64,000 nt of DNA from the NCBI GenBank assembly GCA_030704615.1, contig CM060734.1, forward strand, positions 45,338,042 through 45,402,041. The letters are read 5' to 3'. The notes below the pieces were generated by a model that made no database searches, was not told the DNA's origin, and saw only the letters and a list, made by a program, of their open reading frames with translations. Made by a program: the position numbers and the translations under genes. This document shows, one piece after another, positions 44,440 to 56,539 of the stretch (position 1 is the first letter of the stretch; the number at the start of each line of letters is the position of its first letter). Source of the DNA: Takakia lepidozioides. Taxonomy: Eukaryota > Streptophyta > Takakiopsida > Takakiales > Takakiaceae.

Positions 44440-45857
44440 GGTGTAGTTCCGGTATCAGGTTTAGCACATACCACACTGGTCCTGGTGCTACACGTATCAA
44501 AAACTTTCATACCAGTCTGCATGTATTTTTTTCCAGATACTGGTATGAGTATGAGTACCATGACCACAATACCAGCTGGTCTGAGATATCAATTCTGGTA
44601 TCCTTCCAAAGCCATCTTTGAATTACAAGTTTATCAAATAAGAGGTATCAAGTGAAAACAAGCCGCAAGGCTCAATTTTGACAAGCTGCCACGTGGTTTA
44701 TACTTAAGAGCTCTTTCATACTCTTGACAAGGTGTAAGGTCCGTTGACCGCATTTTTTCCATTGACTTCAACATGATCTGCCCTCAAGGGATAGAGCCAA
44801 CAAATATAAACAAATATAGTAGGAAGTAAATTTACATAAGTACAAGTATGTAGGCATTATACACCCACTTGGTCTCATAATTTTTGGTTCAAGTACTTTT
44901 GGTCGCTGGAAATTCACGAAAAATAGCAAAGTGGGCTTTCTTGCAACAATGATTGGCCCTTCATTTGTCTTTTGTGCACGTGAACGTAAATTGGGTTTTT
45001 TTTAAATATTGGCGTTCACAATATTGTCTGTAGTGTCAATGAGATCTCCTAAACCGTGGGTCCTTTGGCCATGATTTTTGGACCGTTGGAAAGCCCTCGA
45101 TGAGTAGGGGTAACACCGACTTGGTTTCACAAAATTTGGACCTACGGTCCGGGACTTATGGAATTATAAACAAATTATGTCGCTGAAAATTTAACTAAAT
45201 TATAAAATCAAGTGTTGGAAGGACATTGGAGGTTGCACTTGGGCTAAGATAGAAGCCGCGATTTTGGTACCCCAACTTGGGCCCTCGATGAGTAGGGGTG
45301 CACGGAATTGATTTCACAAATTTGGACCTACAGTGAACAATTTTGGTCGCTGAAGATTTAACAAGCCTAAAACAGCTATGGGCTCTTTTTACTTTCTTTA
45401 TTTTTTTCTTGGCTCTCTTGTGTTGGCAAAACATAAGAGGAAGGTGAGAGTAAGGGGAATGACTCAGCACAACACACCAATCAGCGCCTTGACACGGTGT
45501 AAAGTCCTTTGACCACATTTTCTCCATTGACTTCAACATGTTGCAAACTCTCTCTCTCTACAAGAGAGCCAACAAAATTATTACAAAAGTGATGGAATAA
45601 CAATGGAGGTCGCAGTTGGGCCTCTACAAGAGGCATGAAAATGATACCGGACTGGTCTGGTATATGACAAAGTATTCTCCCAAATGATACCAGACTGGTC
45701 TGGTATATGACAAAGTATTCTCCCAAATGATACCAGACTGGTCTGGTATATGACAAAGTATTCTCCCAAATGATACCAGACTGGTCTGGTATATGACAAA
45801 GTATTCTCCCAAATGATACCAGACCTAATACCAGGGCATATACCAGTACTTTACACC
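44440..45857. mobile_element. Possible DNA transposon rich in GGTAT/ATACC repeats
   Basis: The left end GGTGTAGTTCCGGTATCAGG (44440) and the complement of the right end, GGTGTAAAGTACTGGTATAT (ending 45857), are similar, suggesting imperfect terminal inverted repeats of about 20 bp. ATACCAG/CTGGTAT words crowd both ends. The interior has direct repeats: CCCTCGATGAGTAGGGGT at 45094 and 45282, and GACCnCATTTTnTCCATTGA near 44745 and 45510. It has no coding capacity, and I see no clear target duplication, so the borders are tentative. Confidence 0.35.
45643..45834. repeat. 43-bp tandem repeat with perfect-stem palindrome, 4.4 copies
   Basis: Units start at 45643, 45686, 45729 and 45772, with a partial one at 45815; they are nearly identical (one C/A difference in unit 1). 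Each has ATACCAGACTGGTCTGGTAT, which folds into a 9-bp stem with a two-base loop, followed by ATGACAAAGTATTCTCCCAA. Because 43 is not a multiple of three, all reading frames run open with the same peptides in shifted order; this is not evidence for coding. Confidence 0.9.
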
Positions 45858-47109
45858 AGTCCTTCACCTATATAGCAGTCCAACACGGGTCATGAGGAAG
45901 CGACCATGACCACCCACTGCCTTCACTGTTTTCGCTGGGGGCCCACAACCCAGCAACCGCCAACTACCACACGGAGAGGCAAGCGGACGTTCCTATGCTC
46001 CCCTCCCACACTCCCTTCTCTTAAGCCCAGGAAGCTTGCATGATCAGACATCGTATTCTACCTCCCTCTCTCTCCTGCCAACGACAAGTCTCAGCCACTG
46101 CAACATTTGCAGAACACTAAACCGAATTGTTTCAGCTGTGGAGTGTGATTCATTCCTTGGGACGTAGTCCTCACTTACTCATGCAATCAACCCACTTCAG
46201 GATTGCCGAGATCTGGAGATTCACCCCGTGTGAAAGGTCTAACGACTGACCTTGATAGAACCTCATTTGGTCATTTGCAGAGGTTGGGGAATACGAGGCG
46301 AATTGGTTAAGGCAGGATCCACAAAGATGATGGTGCAGAGCTGGCATGATCCAGCACAGATGATTGCACAGAACTTAAGGGGCTCCCATCCGCAGAACAT
46401 TCAAGCATCGACAGCGAGCTCCGCTGGGCGAGCGGAGTTTTGCACGAGAGGCATCGGTTTCCAGCTCCGCTGTCATGCTCAGACTTCCCTTAAGGTGATT
46501 CGCATTTTTCTGTAATGATGTTGTTCGAGGGATTTGATGATGACGGAGAAACCGGAGCCCTGTACTCGGACACATTCGAGCTGCTCATGGGTTTGGTTTT
46601 GGATTCTGTGAAGGTGGATTGAATACCAAATCAAAGAAAGAAGGAAAGTTTGTAATGCAGGCTGGAACGAGGAGAAAGAAGACATACAAAAAGGAAACAA
46701 GCAAAAAGAATTCCTGGCCTTCGCCCCTTACAAGTATCAGAACGTTGGATCCAGCACTGGTTATACTTAGCACCAACATAATAGATGTGGCTGTAGGTGC
46801 ACCGCCAGTCACACTGTTAGGGACTAGAGAGGTAGAGTGATTCCTGGCAGATTCTTCATCTGCCCAACATGGCTTCAGTCAGCACTGCATTGGGGCACTT
46901 TTTCTAATTTGGATAAAAGATAGAGAGAGATGTCGATGGGCATTTGAATGTGTATTGCAACTGAAATGATTGCAAACAGATAGTAATTTGGTCATCTACC
47001 TGAAGCTTTGGGTGTTGCATAGTGGATTGTCAGCTACAAATCACTACGATGGAGCATTTACTTAAACCTCCCTGTCGATTTACAGAGCGAGTTTCTGGGA
47101 GGTTTAAGG

Positions 47110-50100
47110 ATGCAATGGACAACATCGCCGATGCAGTGCAGACAAAGGGTACAAAAATATCCCACAGGAATACAGATGACTCTACTTGATGAAATGCCCT
47201 TGCTAACAAAGGCTCCCACCATCGCTACGCCGAGCAAAGCCCTGGTAATCTCATCCTTGTCCTACTTATGTCTGTGTGGACTGTTTATTGCATCCCAGTT
47301 TTAACTAAGACCTTGGTGCAATTTGTAGAATAGCAGAGAAGAGGGTGACAATCAAGATCAATAACATACTCATATTAGACCTGGGTCCAAACAGAGTATC
47401 AAAGGGAGGAAATGAAATGAAATGAAATGGTACTTTATAACGTCCGCAGACAGGCCGGGACAGTTTCGGAGAGTGCAGATAAAACAGTCGATGGGATACT
47501 TACAACCGTAGCTGAAAGATGATTACATGCATTTTCAAATTTTGCTTGCAGTACGTTTTTGCCAGCAGAAATCCTCCCTATCCACCTTGTGGCTTTGAAT
47601 CTGTGGCCTGTTTGGGCAAAGTAAAACGAGGAGAAAAGGAGTAGGGTTTAGGACAGAAGCATAGGAGAGAGACAGAGTGTACCGAGCATTGACAGTTCCT
47701 GCAATCATAGGCTATGAGGACATAGTCCACGCGGGCACACTAACCCTGTCTTGGTCTGAGATTTCTGCCCAGTGTGAGACTCAACCCTGTAATTGTCCAA
47801 TTGCAGGAAATTGTGTGTTGATGTATGCGTTGTCTTTGACATTGGACTAGACAGCATGAAGCCCTCTAGGTCAAAATAAATGCGGCTAGTGAGAGGATGC
47901 ACTTGGAAGTTAGACTTTGCCTGCCATAAATCCCTTGCCAGTTTGGGCAGGGCAGACGGGCGATAGAATGGGAGGGATGGGAAAGGGACGGGAGGTGAAC
48001 GGAGCCCACCACCATCATAGAAGCATCATCCCATAGTGGGACTTACTTTTGGGCCTGTTGGTGATAATTTCTTCTTTCTTTCTCCCTTTACACTGATTCT
48101 GGAGACCATCTCCATTCTTAGCATCCATTAAAGAGAGAAAGCAATAGAGCTTGTTTTTGTATGCTTCACTACCTTGTTAACGAAGTTCCTTCTGTTGGGA
48201 AATGCTGCACCATTGTCTGACCTGGAAATTTTGCTTGCTTTGATGCACTTCTGCAGGCATACGAGCTTGTGCAAGGGGCTTTGGTATGTTGGCTCCCCTT
48301 TCCACATAAATTTGATACAACAAAGGGTTTAGGAAGTCAAGGCGTATATGGATTATCAGCAAAGATTGCAAACTTAACACGATGTAAAGTTGCCACTCCC
48401 TTCTGTGGAATGTGTTCGTATAGCTGGACAACGGTCTGTAGTGAGAGGTTCCTTCCAGTCATGTAGTTGGCCATAATAGATGTTTATTCAACTATTAGGT
48501 TTATCTCATTGTTTCTTGTCTGGATTCCCTTTGATCATGACAGACACGCTGGAGTGAAGTGCCAACCAGGGGAAATCATGAGGTCCCCACTGCAGTGTTT
48601 CTTCATGGCATCTTGGGTGGACGGCGAAACTGGGGTACCTCTGTCTTTCTTTCTCTTCCTCACCTCTCAAATTATCCAGTGTGGTGAAAGTCTTCTCAAG
48701 GAAAAATAAATGGAAAGATTAAAAAAATCACCTTGTTGTGCAGGGGCTTCTCCTATGGTGGTGGCTTACATCTCTCTCTCTCCTGCCATTCCCTTCTATC
48801 TTTGCATCTCTCTCTGAATTAGCCACTAGTTGTACTGGCGGAAGGTTGGACACTCATATTGGACTCCAGTCATATGGGACTCTCCCTCGCTACCCCTCCT
48901 TTTTGTTTCTCCCTCTCTTTTCTCCTTGTCACCCTCGGTGGAGTTGCACTCGTGTCACTCTAAAGAAAAGTTGGAGTGCAGGGAGTCAATTTTGCTATAA
49001 TTTGTTAAGTGCGATTGATGTGGGTGTGCAGCATCATTTGCCAAGAGACTAGCACAGGAGTTCCCAAGATGGCAGGTATAGAATACCTCTTCATTGTTGA
49101 ACTAGTGGGAAAACAATTTTCATGTACTCAAAAGCCAGAGCTGTTGTGCTTTATCATGCTCATGCAAGTTTGTTGTGGTGAGACATCGATCTTGTCTTTC
49201 TGAAGTTAAGGCAGGCTATTTATTTACTGTTGGCAGGGTTATAGATTGTATCGTAGATCAAACTGCAGCCAATGTGTCCTTCTCATCTTTTCAGAGTAGA
49301 TTGTTTTTGCGGGCATGTGGAAGACTAAAACGCCATATGTTTCCCATAAACCAAAATAAGATGGATAATCAGGAGAAGGGGCAACAAATCAGAGTCTTTT
49401 GTTTGGTCTGCAGCGGATTTTAATTGTAGGGTAAGTTGGGCAGTTTCTGTTGGTAGATTTGCGGTGCCATGGAGATTCTTCATCTATTCGCAAGCGAGGC
49501 CCTCATTCGGTTGCCTCTGCTGCCCGTGATGTTCTTCAACTTGTACGTACCTCTGATCTGATACATTTGTTATATATGTTCTCTTGAGATAGCACAGACG
49601 ACGACAATCCAGTTGCAAGATTATTAGTGTGCCCACATGCGAGCTGGAGTAGGCTCAGACATTGAAGAAAAATCGTCTGAGACTTCAGATTACCAGTTGA
49701 TGCAGAATAGTGCATTGGCTACTAGGCTATCTTGTAATCTGCAAACAAATTTGTTGCAAGTCAGAGTACCCTATGTGGTGACATTTGTATTTGTGGCAAC
49801 AGGTGGGCCAATTGAAGCTAACTCCACGCATTCTCATAGGCCATAGCTTTGGTGGTAAAGGTATGTTGTCTGTTTGCCTTGCTGTCTGCTATGGCATTCA
49901 GTTCTTATTTGTATTTCTGTACTTTCCACCATTCATTCAACTTATCAGAGTCCATGAGGGCAAGGGGCACTATTGGTTCCATCTGACATACATTTGTGGA
50001 TAAGCAGTGGCTATGAGCATGGTGGATCAAGCGTCCAAGCCCCTGGCTCGCCCTGTTAGGGTATGCTCCTCCCATGCCTCTTTCAGCATCCTTATTTCAC

Positions 50101-52670
50101 AAGTGGTCAAGCCATCATGATCCTTGGTTTGAGAGATATGTAAAGGATGAGATCAAGAATGTAACTAGATCGACAAATGTTAGGTTCACTGTGCTTACTA
50201 TTTTTCTTTTGGCTGAAAAGAGGTATATACTGATTTAATTAGGCACTGCTTTTGGCAGCATTTTTGGCATAGACTCTGCCTCAGTCCTCTTTCCCTGGAG
50301 GGAAGGAAGCAATTTTGTTACATCCGCTTGAGGCCCCAAAGAACTCAAGTGACACCAAACACACAAAGCTGAACAAAACCATAGAGATGCTTTGACATGC
50401 TGGCAAAATAGAATCATAGAAAGAGATTTGAGAGTTCAAATTTTGGCAGAAGGCAGGTCACACTACACAACACTGCAGTAAAAAAGAACGTAGTTGGGTC
50501 AGTTGATATTGACATGGACCCTCTCTACAAAGTGCCCAGCAGCTAAGAATTCTAGAAGGGGTACAGGTGTGGGTTCTAGATGCAACCCCTGGCAGGGTTC
50601 GTGCAGGAGGGGATGGCGAGGATCATCCAGCTGAGCTCATCGCATCCCTTCGTCAAATGCCCCCTCTGGTATACTTGCTGTTTGTTTGCAGTGCTTCAGT
50701 AAGCCTATGTTGCAGGTTGGGTTGTCAACCCAGCTAGAAACAAGGGTGGTTACATATGAACTTGTTAAGGAATGGTTGGGTTTTTAGGATGATATTCAAG
50801 TCGGTAGACCATTTCTGGGGGTAGCAAGGGGATGGCAGTAGGGAATCTGGACCACCCCAGAAAATTTCTTATCCGACTGAAGGAGCCCTGTATTTCTCAT
50901 TTGATGGAAAAATCTCCTTTGGAGAAAGAGGATGGGACGGGAATAGGCAGTATTCTCCTTCATGCAAGGAGACCTCCTCCTTTGTTATTCATCAGAGGGT
51001 CAAACTGCAGATGCTTAGACTTCGGACCACCATAGATGGAGATAGTATGCTCTTGCAAAGTTGCATTGTTGGAAACCTATGTATGTGATTTTTCCTTGCT
51101 AATGGAAATTGCTTGCAGGTATCGTCACGGCGAACATTGACTGAAGCCCTATCTGTCAGGGGTTTCTCTGCTGGCATTGCGCAGGTACACATTAGAACTG
51201 AGCTGTACAAACAGTGGCCAAAAAATAATTGTTAACTACAATCCATTTATGCTCACATTGGCTACACCTTGGATGTATGTTGGGATGGATGAAATAACAG
51301 GTCGCATCAATTTTTAGATATATTCTGCATTTTAGTCTTCTGTGCCTCAGCTCCCTTACTCATCTTGAAAAAAAAATTGGTACATGGGTGGGACTTTGTT
51401 CTACAGTGGATGGCCACAAATCTGTGCCCTGTTTCAAGGCCAAATGAAGGAAAGAGCCCTGGATACACATGGGTGTTCGATTTGGAGGGTATTGCTGAGA
51501 TGTACCGCTCTTATGAAGACACTAACCTTTGGTATGGCCAATTCATGCACATTTGACTTGGCTTGCTGCTTCCACCTCTACCTCTCCTAAAAGTAGCTTT
51601 AACTGAAGTAGCTGTGAACCTTTTGGAGCAAGTCTCCTTGTGATAGTTTCCCCAAGGATGATTCGTTTAGCATCAACTCTGCCCAAGCTGTAACAGCTGA
51701 TTGATCTATGGATAATGTTGTTTTCAGCGTTGACCTATCCAAGGCCAAGCAGCCCTTGATGTCCTGTCCTGTATTGTTTGGCAGGCCTGTAGTAGACAAC
51801 GTTCCAGAGGGTATCCACATAGATTTTCTTAGGGCTGAGCGAAGCCTCCACAGATGGGCCCATGATGATGTTCAGCGCATTCACACTGCAGAGATGGCTG
51901 CATCAGCCAAAGGAGGGGGTGTACAAATGCACGTTCTGGAAGATGCTGGGCATTGGGTGAGTAATCTATGTGGGTGACCCAGCTTTCCATACAATAACGA
52001 CTAATAAATGATGGTGTGTATGATGTATGGATGGCTGCTGGTGATTGTGACATCTGCCCGATGCTTTCAAGCCGCTGGGCACTAGGGACTTCTCATTCTT
52101 GTAGTCCCAATAAGTAGAGGGGTGAGATCATTTTCTACTGCTCCCTGTGAAAGTTGCATTCCATGTATATCCCGGAAGGCGTGGGATGCACATGTAAAAC
52201 AACAAGAGAAATGAAATGAAATGAAATGGTGCTTTATAACGTCCGCAGAAAGCTTGTAGAATCCCCAGAATCACTTCCCAAGGATGGAGCACTTTGCATG
52301 AAAGAGGAAGATCCCAAAAGGAATCAAACTTATAGAGTTGAACATTTCGTTTTGCAGTTCGATTGACTGTTTAGGGTCTTGGTTCACACCTGCATGATCC
52401 ACACAATGTGCTTTAGTATCCTTGAGAGACAAGGATGTGTTTTAGGATAAAGATCATGTAGGTCATATCCATACGGGGTCCATACATTGTTTGTGGACTC
52501 TGATATCAACAAGAGACAGGGACACAGACGGAAGGATCATTTAATCCAATTGGGGAGGGTTTTCAAATTGGCAGGTACACACAGACAACCCAGACGGATT
52601 GTTTAGAATTTTGGCGCCCTCGTTTGGAGCTTGGCCTTCCAGCCATCAACGCACAATTTCTGTTATGTAA
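47110..52670 (+). CDS. Alpha/beta hydrolase, ABHD11-like (At4g10030 type), 12 exons
   Basis: Exons: 47110-47244, 48257-48283, 48544-48634, 49032-49075, 49444-49542, 49803-49860, 50008-50060, 50567-50668, 51119-51184, 51407-51531, 51785-51956, 52575-52670. Phases are consistent over 356 codons, including TAA. Motifs: AYELVQGAL, PTAVFLHGILGGRRNW (oxyanion His-Gly 75-76), LLVDLRCHGDS, ILIGHSFGGK (nucleophile Ser147 in GxSxG), VWVLDATPG, DLEGIAEMYRSYEDTNLW, FLRAERSLHRWA, HVLEDAGHW (catalytic His323), HTDNPDGLFRI. These match the plant protein typified by Arabidopsis At4g10030, whose substrate I do not know. The first 45 residues lack homology, are rich in Thr, Pro, Gln and Arg, and could be an organelle-targeting peptide. 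The start is the least certain point, and an upstream exon may exist. Confidence 0.9.
47409..47462 (-). repeat. Short dispersed repeat with (ATTTC)n tail, copy 4
   Basis: On the plus strand: GAAATGAAATGAAATGGTAC, TTTATAACGTCCGCAGACAG. This is the inverse orientation of the GH1-intron copies. It lies in intron 1 of the hydrolase gene. Confidence 0.65.
52206..52260 (-). repeat. Short dispersed repeat with (ATTTC)n tail, copy 5
   Basis: On the plus strand: GAAATGAAATGAAATGGTGC, TTTATAACGTCCGCAGAAAG, CTTGTAG. It lies in the last intron of the hydrolase gene and is the closest relative of copy 4. Confidence 0.65.
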
Positions 52671-54685
52671 ACTTGAGAAGATGTCTACTAGGAATTGAAG
52701 GGCCCATGTTACAGATTGTTCTACCCTCAAGTGTGTTCAATGGACTCTAGGGGGCAGTGTGGCTAGTGCACTGTCAAGGTTACACCCTGTAAGTCCCCCA
52801 AGGGATGGTTGTGGTATGTAGTGTTAACATGGGTACTTCAACCTGCTATCAGTGACAGGCATTGAAATTTACTGAACACCATCATTCTTCTTTTCAAGAT
52901 CCCGCAGTTATCCACAGTACCTCCTCACAAGCTGCACTTACGAAACTGACGCTATCTCTCGAGTTGAAGTTTTGCAGAAGAGCTGCAGAAAACTGAATAG
53001 CAGTTACAACTTGCATGTTTCTCTTGCTCCTTACGTGCTTTCATGTTGGCAAGATCTGTCACGAATTAGAGACTGGTCAACAGTCATTGTTGGGAGCTTT
53101 GAAAGGGTTTGTGTAGCATGCTCACAAGTTGATTTGAAAGGAAAATCAAATGATAGGACGCTCAAACAGCCTATGGACAAAATAAAACGATGCACCCTCC
53201 ACAAAACAACTATTGCTCCAGAGATTGTGTAAGAGTGAATCTCATGCAACTTTATTGTCACATGCCACTTGAACCAACCACCCCATCATACCTATTACCA
53301 TGTACATGCAGTTGATCACCCCATGCAAGTGCTGAGCCATAGTGGTGAGAGATTTGATGGTGGCGAGATATATGTTTTAAAAGCAGATGGCTGTAGCACA
53401 TTTCAGTAAGTGGAGGTTGTTGTGGAGAAATTTGAGACTATGTGTATGTATCTCGCACTTCCCCCTCCTGAAGCTACAGTCTCCTATAATATAAAGTCAT
53501 ACCTAAGTAGTCATACATGTGGAAATACATGAGAAATACATGGTTAGCAGCCATTGAGCTCGGAAGATTGTGAGACTACCTCTCTCCTTCATACATACTG
53601 GGATTCCTCGTGTGGTGACCCGTGTTGTGGCAAGTGAGAGAGGCTCTCCTCGTTCCTTGCACCCACACCCTAAACCCTCAGCAATACAATGCAGAGCTTC
53701 CATGTTATTGCCATGCTAGTCATTTATGGACCCCAACTGGCAACATTCAGGAAGCAGATGCAATCCAAAGTGGAGGCTTGACCAACGTGGCATTCAATCC
53801 CAGAGATTCTAGATCCTTGACGGCGAAATTAAGAGACGGTACCTGCACATTGGACCCGATTATATTTGCTTCTTGTAGCAGTGCACAGGAAATCCTGAAG
53901 AGAGCCCACACAGAGCTTCCTGTCAAAACCAGCATGAACATTATTCACACTTCCAAACACACGAATCTGCAGAGAGCTCTCTAAAATTTTTATCCGAAAA
54001 GGCCAATAGTAGTCCAAATGGCTCTTGGTTTGGTCATTGTCTTCTCTCTTTAAGGACAGTACGTTCAGGCCTAGGGATAGTAGTCCCAAAAAGATACAAC
54101 ATCAACTACAAATAGGTTTTGATGGTGGGTATCAACTTATTGTTTATATACAAATAACTACCATACCTACCCTTTTCAAACTTGTTGTAGGTGATACCTA
54201 TTATTAATTATCAATATTTACCTTGGCACCTATCTCTATTCAAGGAGATTCATGTGCAAATTATCCAAATGCTTTTGATACATGCGGCTGTGATATGATT
54301 GCATCACTCATGTTTGCATGATGTCTTGATCTTTATCTGTTGTCTTCATGGTCTTAGCCTTGTCGCTTCAATTCATCTTCATCTTCATGTATTTACTTTT
54401 GAGTTTTGAGTTTTGAGTGAAGCGCTTTGGCTTCCGTTGAAGTGCTATCCATTTCTGATTGCAATGAGGCCATTTAGAATTGTGTTGTTGGCACAATTCT
54501 TCAAACTTGTTTTGCAAGCCCAAAAATTATTGTTATTGTGCCATGAAGAAGAAACGTTCAATATGTTAAATTGGTTTTACGTTTGACTTGAACACCGTTT
54601 TTTCCATTAGGTGACTCTAATAGCAAAGATGGTTTTGAAACGATGACAAATGCTCTTATTTGCATAACTAGAGGCTATCATGTGT
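52671..54685. other. Downstream of the hydrolase gene; no supported gene
   Basis: No coding motif. 54,390-54,420 has tandem TTTTGAG words. The segment just above 54,600 may be decayed copia sequence continuing from the gag remnant. Confidence 0.3.
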
Positions 54686-55098
54686 CTACGACTTGTTGTT
54701 CAGCAAGGACCTAGCTATATACCACACATGCTTCTGTCTAGTAGTGGCTAGGAGAGACACTAGAAATAGAACATGATTCCTTTGTGAGTAGCCTATGTTC
54801 CTTTGACCCTCTCTATTGCGCTCATCTGCAATGCGCTTTCTACAATCTTTGATTATGTGACCAAGTTTCTTGCAATAAAAACACTTTACTTTGGACTGTT
54901 TGAACTTTGAGCTAGATTGAGATTTCTGAAATCTCTGGGACTTCTGAGACACATGTGAATGGAGTCTTCTTTTCTGGACTACTCCAGTCTTGCCCGTGAA
55001 CAAAGCTTTGTCTACCTCTGTAGACGTACCTTGACCTTTTCTTCTTGTTTCCTCCTTGAGAAAAAATCCTATGACAACATCAATAGTTAAGTTGATTT

Positions 55099-55578
55099 CC
55101 CACTTCCACTTCCCCTTCCCTAGAACTAACCATTCACTTCGTTGAATTTGCATACTGTCATGACCAATACTCAACCCCCTCTAACCTAGAGAAACGACAA
55201 AAATATGTCTCCCTCATCCTCGCCATCCGCCAGCGTGGAATATGGCGCACCGGCCCCCTATCAATTATCACAGCCGATATTAGAGGTGGGATTCATACTG
55301 CCAGTATAAACGTACACGACAATCTTAAAATCCTTATCTCTCCAATCCACAAATACTTTAAAGCCATCCACCTCACTGCGATTCGTTCCCTCACTGCCAT
55401 CATCACTAATAAGCGACAACTCGAGTCCAACCCCTCTGCGGTACCCTAGGCACCGCTACCCTATTTACTACCTCCCCCTGGTTACCCGGTGTCCCCTGGA
55501 CACCTGTTTTCTTTATAGGGCCCACCCCCGAAAGGGGGTAAGGCAAAGTGACTCTTAGTTACGCCGGCTTTGGCCGGA

Positions 55579-55622
<44 letters not shown>
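55099..55622 (+). mobile_element. 5'-truncated LINE inserted in copia gag, (TC)n tail, 12-bp TSD
   Basis: It is flanked by TTAAGTTGATTT at 55087-55098 and 55623-55634, a perfect 12-bp target duplication of the target-primed reverse transcription type. The 3' end is CCGGCTTTGGCCGGACTCTT followed by (CT)n. A plus-strand frame without ATG reads LEKRQKYVSLILAIRQRG, IITADIRGGIHTAS and FKAIHLTAIRSLTAI, which resembles the extreme C-terminus of a LINE reverse transcriptase. The (TC)n end, and not poly(A), together with the hairpin, is shared with 23,570-23,625. Confidence 0.8.
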
Positions 55623-55626
<4 letters not shown>

Positions 55627-56231
55627 GTTGATTTGTCATGCTAGGGACACCACAAAACCATCATAGGATTTAGGTAAGGTTGCTAACACCACCACAGCGG
55701 TGTGTTCATCAGTCACAATAATCCCCACAGAGACTAGTTGATCTCGCAACACACAAAACAAATTCAAGTGTTGTTCAACCGAATCTGACTCAGTCATCTT
55801 TAGACCATAGAACTTTTGCGTCGCATACCCCTGTGATGTGATATCCTTCGTCTCATATATGCTTTCTAGCTTATCCCAAGCATCCTTAAGTATTCTTAAC
55901 ACTTATAACGAAATGCAACTTATTGTCTCTCAAGCTTGTAATGATGCTAGCTCTTGCTTTCTGATCTTTCCTATCCCATGTGGCTTGGCCAACAATAGTG
56001 TCAGGTCTTGGGACTGATCCATCAACTACTCCCCATAGATCTTTGTCTAGAAGGACCATCTTCATCTTAAACTTCCAAGTTTGATAGTTAGTTCCATTAA
56101 ATCGATATTCCACTCTTACGTCAAATGCACTCGTCATAACACGACATTTGAGAAGGATTACTAGAAGACGACGCTCCATCCATGATCAAAGTTCTCTCAA
56201 CTCAACTTCAAACTCTTACCTAGAAAAGAAT

Positions 56232-56244
56232 GGCTCTGATACCA
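56232..56244 (-). promoter_or_regulatory. Primer-binding site for initiator tRNA-Met
   Basis: The minus strand reads TGGTATCAGAGCC directly after the LTR terminus. This complements the 3' end of plant initiator methionine tRNA, the usual primer for copia reverse transcription. Confidence 0.9.
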
Positions 56245-56538
56245 TGTTAGAATTGATAGCAAGAACAAGAACTAAAGTCTTAGGCTAAAGCTCTCCCAAC
56301 CATAGAAACCACTATCATACTCTTTCACTTCGACTAACTAGTGGCTTCACCCCTGAGCTTAATCAAGAAGGTCTCTAGAAAGTTTAGATCATCTCTATGA
56401 TTTACTTGATCACTTCCACTTCCTACTATGGTGACCATTCACCTTCTAATATTTTACCTTCCAATGGTAATCTAAACAAGGTAATCTCTTAGTCTTCTAG
56501 ACCTTTAGCCTTCTAGATATGTTTAATTACTTCCAACA
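56245..56538 (-). repeat. Copia LTR (294 bp)
   Basis: On the plus strand it begins TGTTAGAATTGATAG and ends AATTACTTCCAACA, so it has the TG...CA borders and the short inverted repeat TGTTRGAA/TTCYAACA of copia LTRs. It abuts the primer-binding site at 56244. Confidence 0.85.
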
Positions 56539-56539
56539 G

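Larger units (their letters stand above)
54686..56538 (-). mobile_element. Ty1/copia 5' portion: LTR, primer-binding site and gag
   Basis: The minus-strand order is LTR 56538-56245, primer-binding site 56244-56232, gag 56179-54686. Gag has YRFNGTNYQTWKFKMKMVL and LWGVVDGS (copia Gag N-terminus), then LESIYETKDI, ATQKFYGLKM, EQHLNLF and TLPKSYDGFV (UBN2-type capsid), then CFYCKKLGHIIKDC (CCHC nucleocapsid finger). After the finger, WYIARSLLNNKS is followed by stops where protease should start, so pol is missing or decayed. Gag is interrupted by a 524-bp LINE fragment at 55099-55622. No 3' LTR was found to the left. Confidence 0.85.

Noticed and set aside
45643-45834. Resemblance of the 43-bp array to a CRISPR
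   Set aside because: Repeats are contiguous with no unique spacers, and the window is eukaryotic nuclear DNA.
45481-45867. Open minus-strand frames across the 43-bp array
   Set aside because: All three frames are open only because a 43-bp stop-free unit repeats; no homology and no start context.
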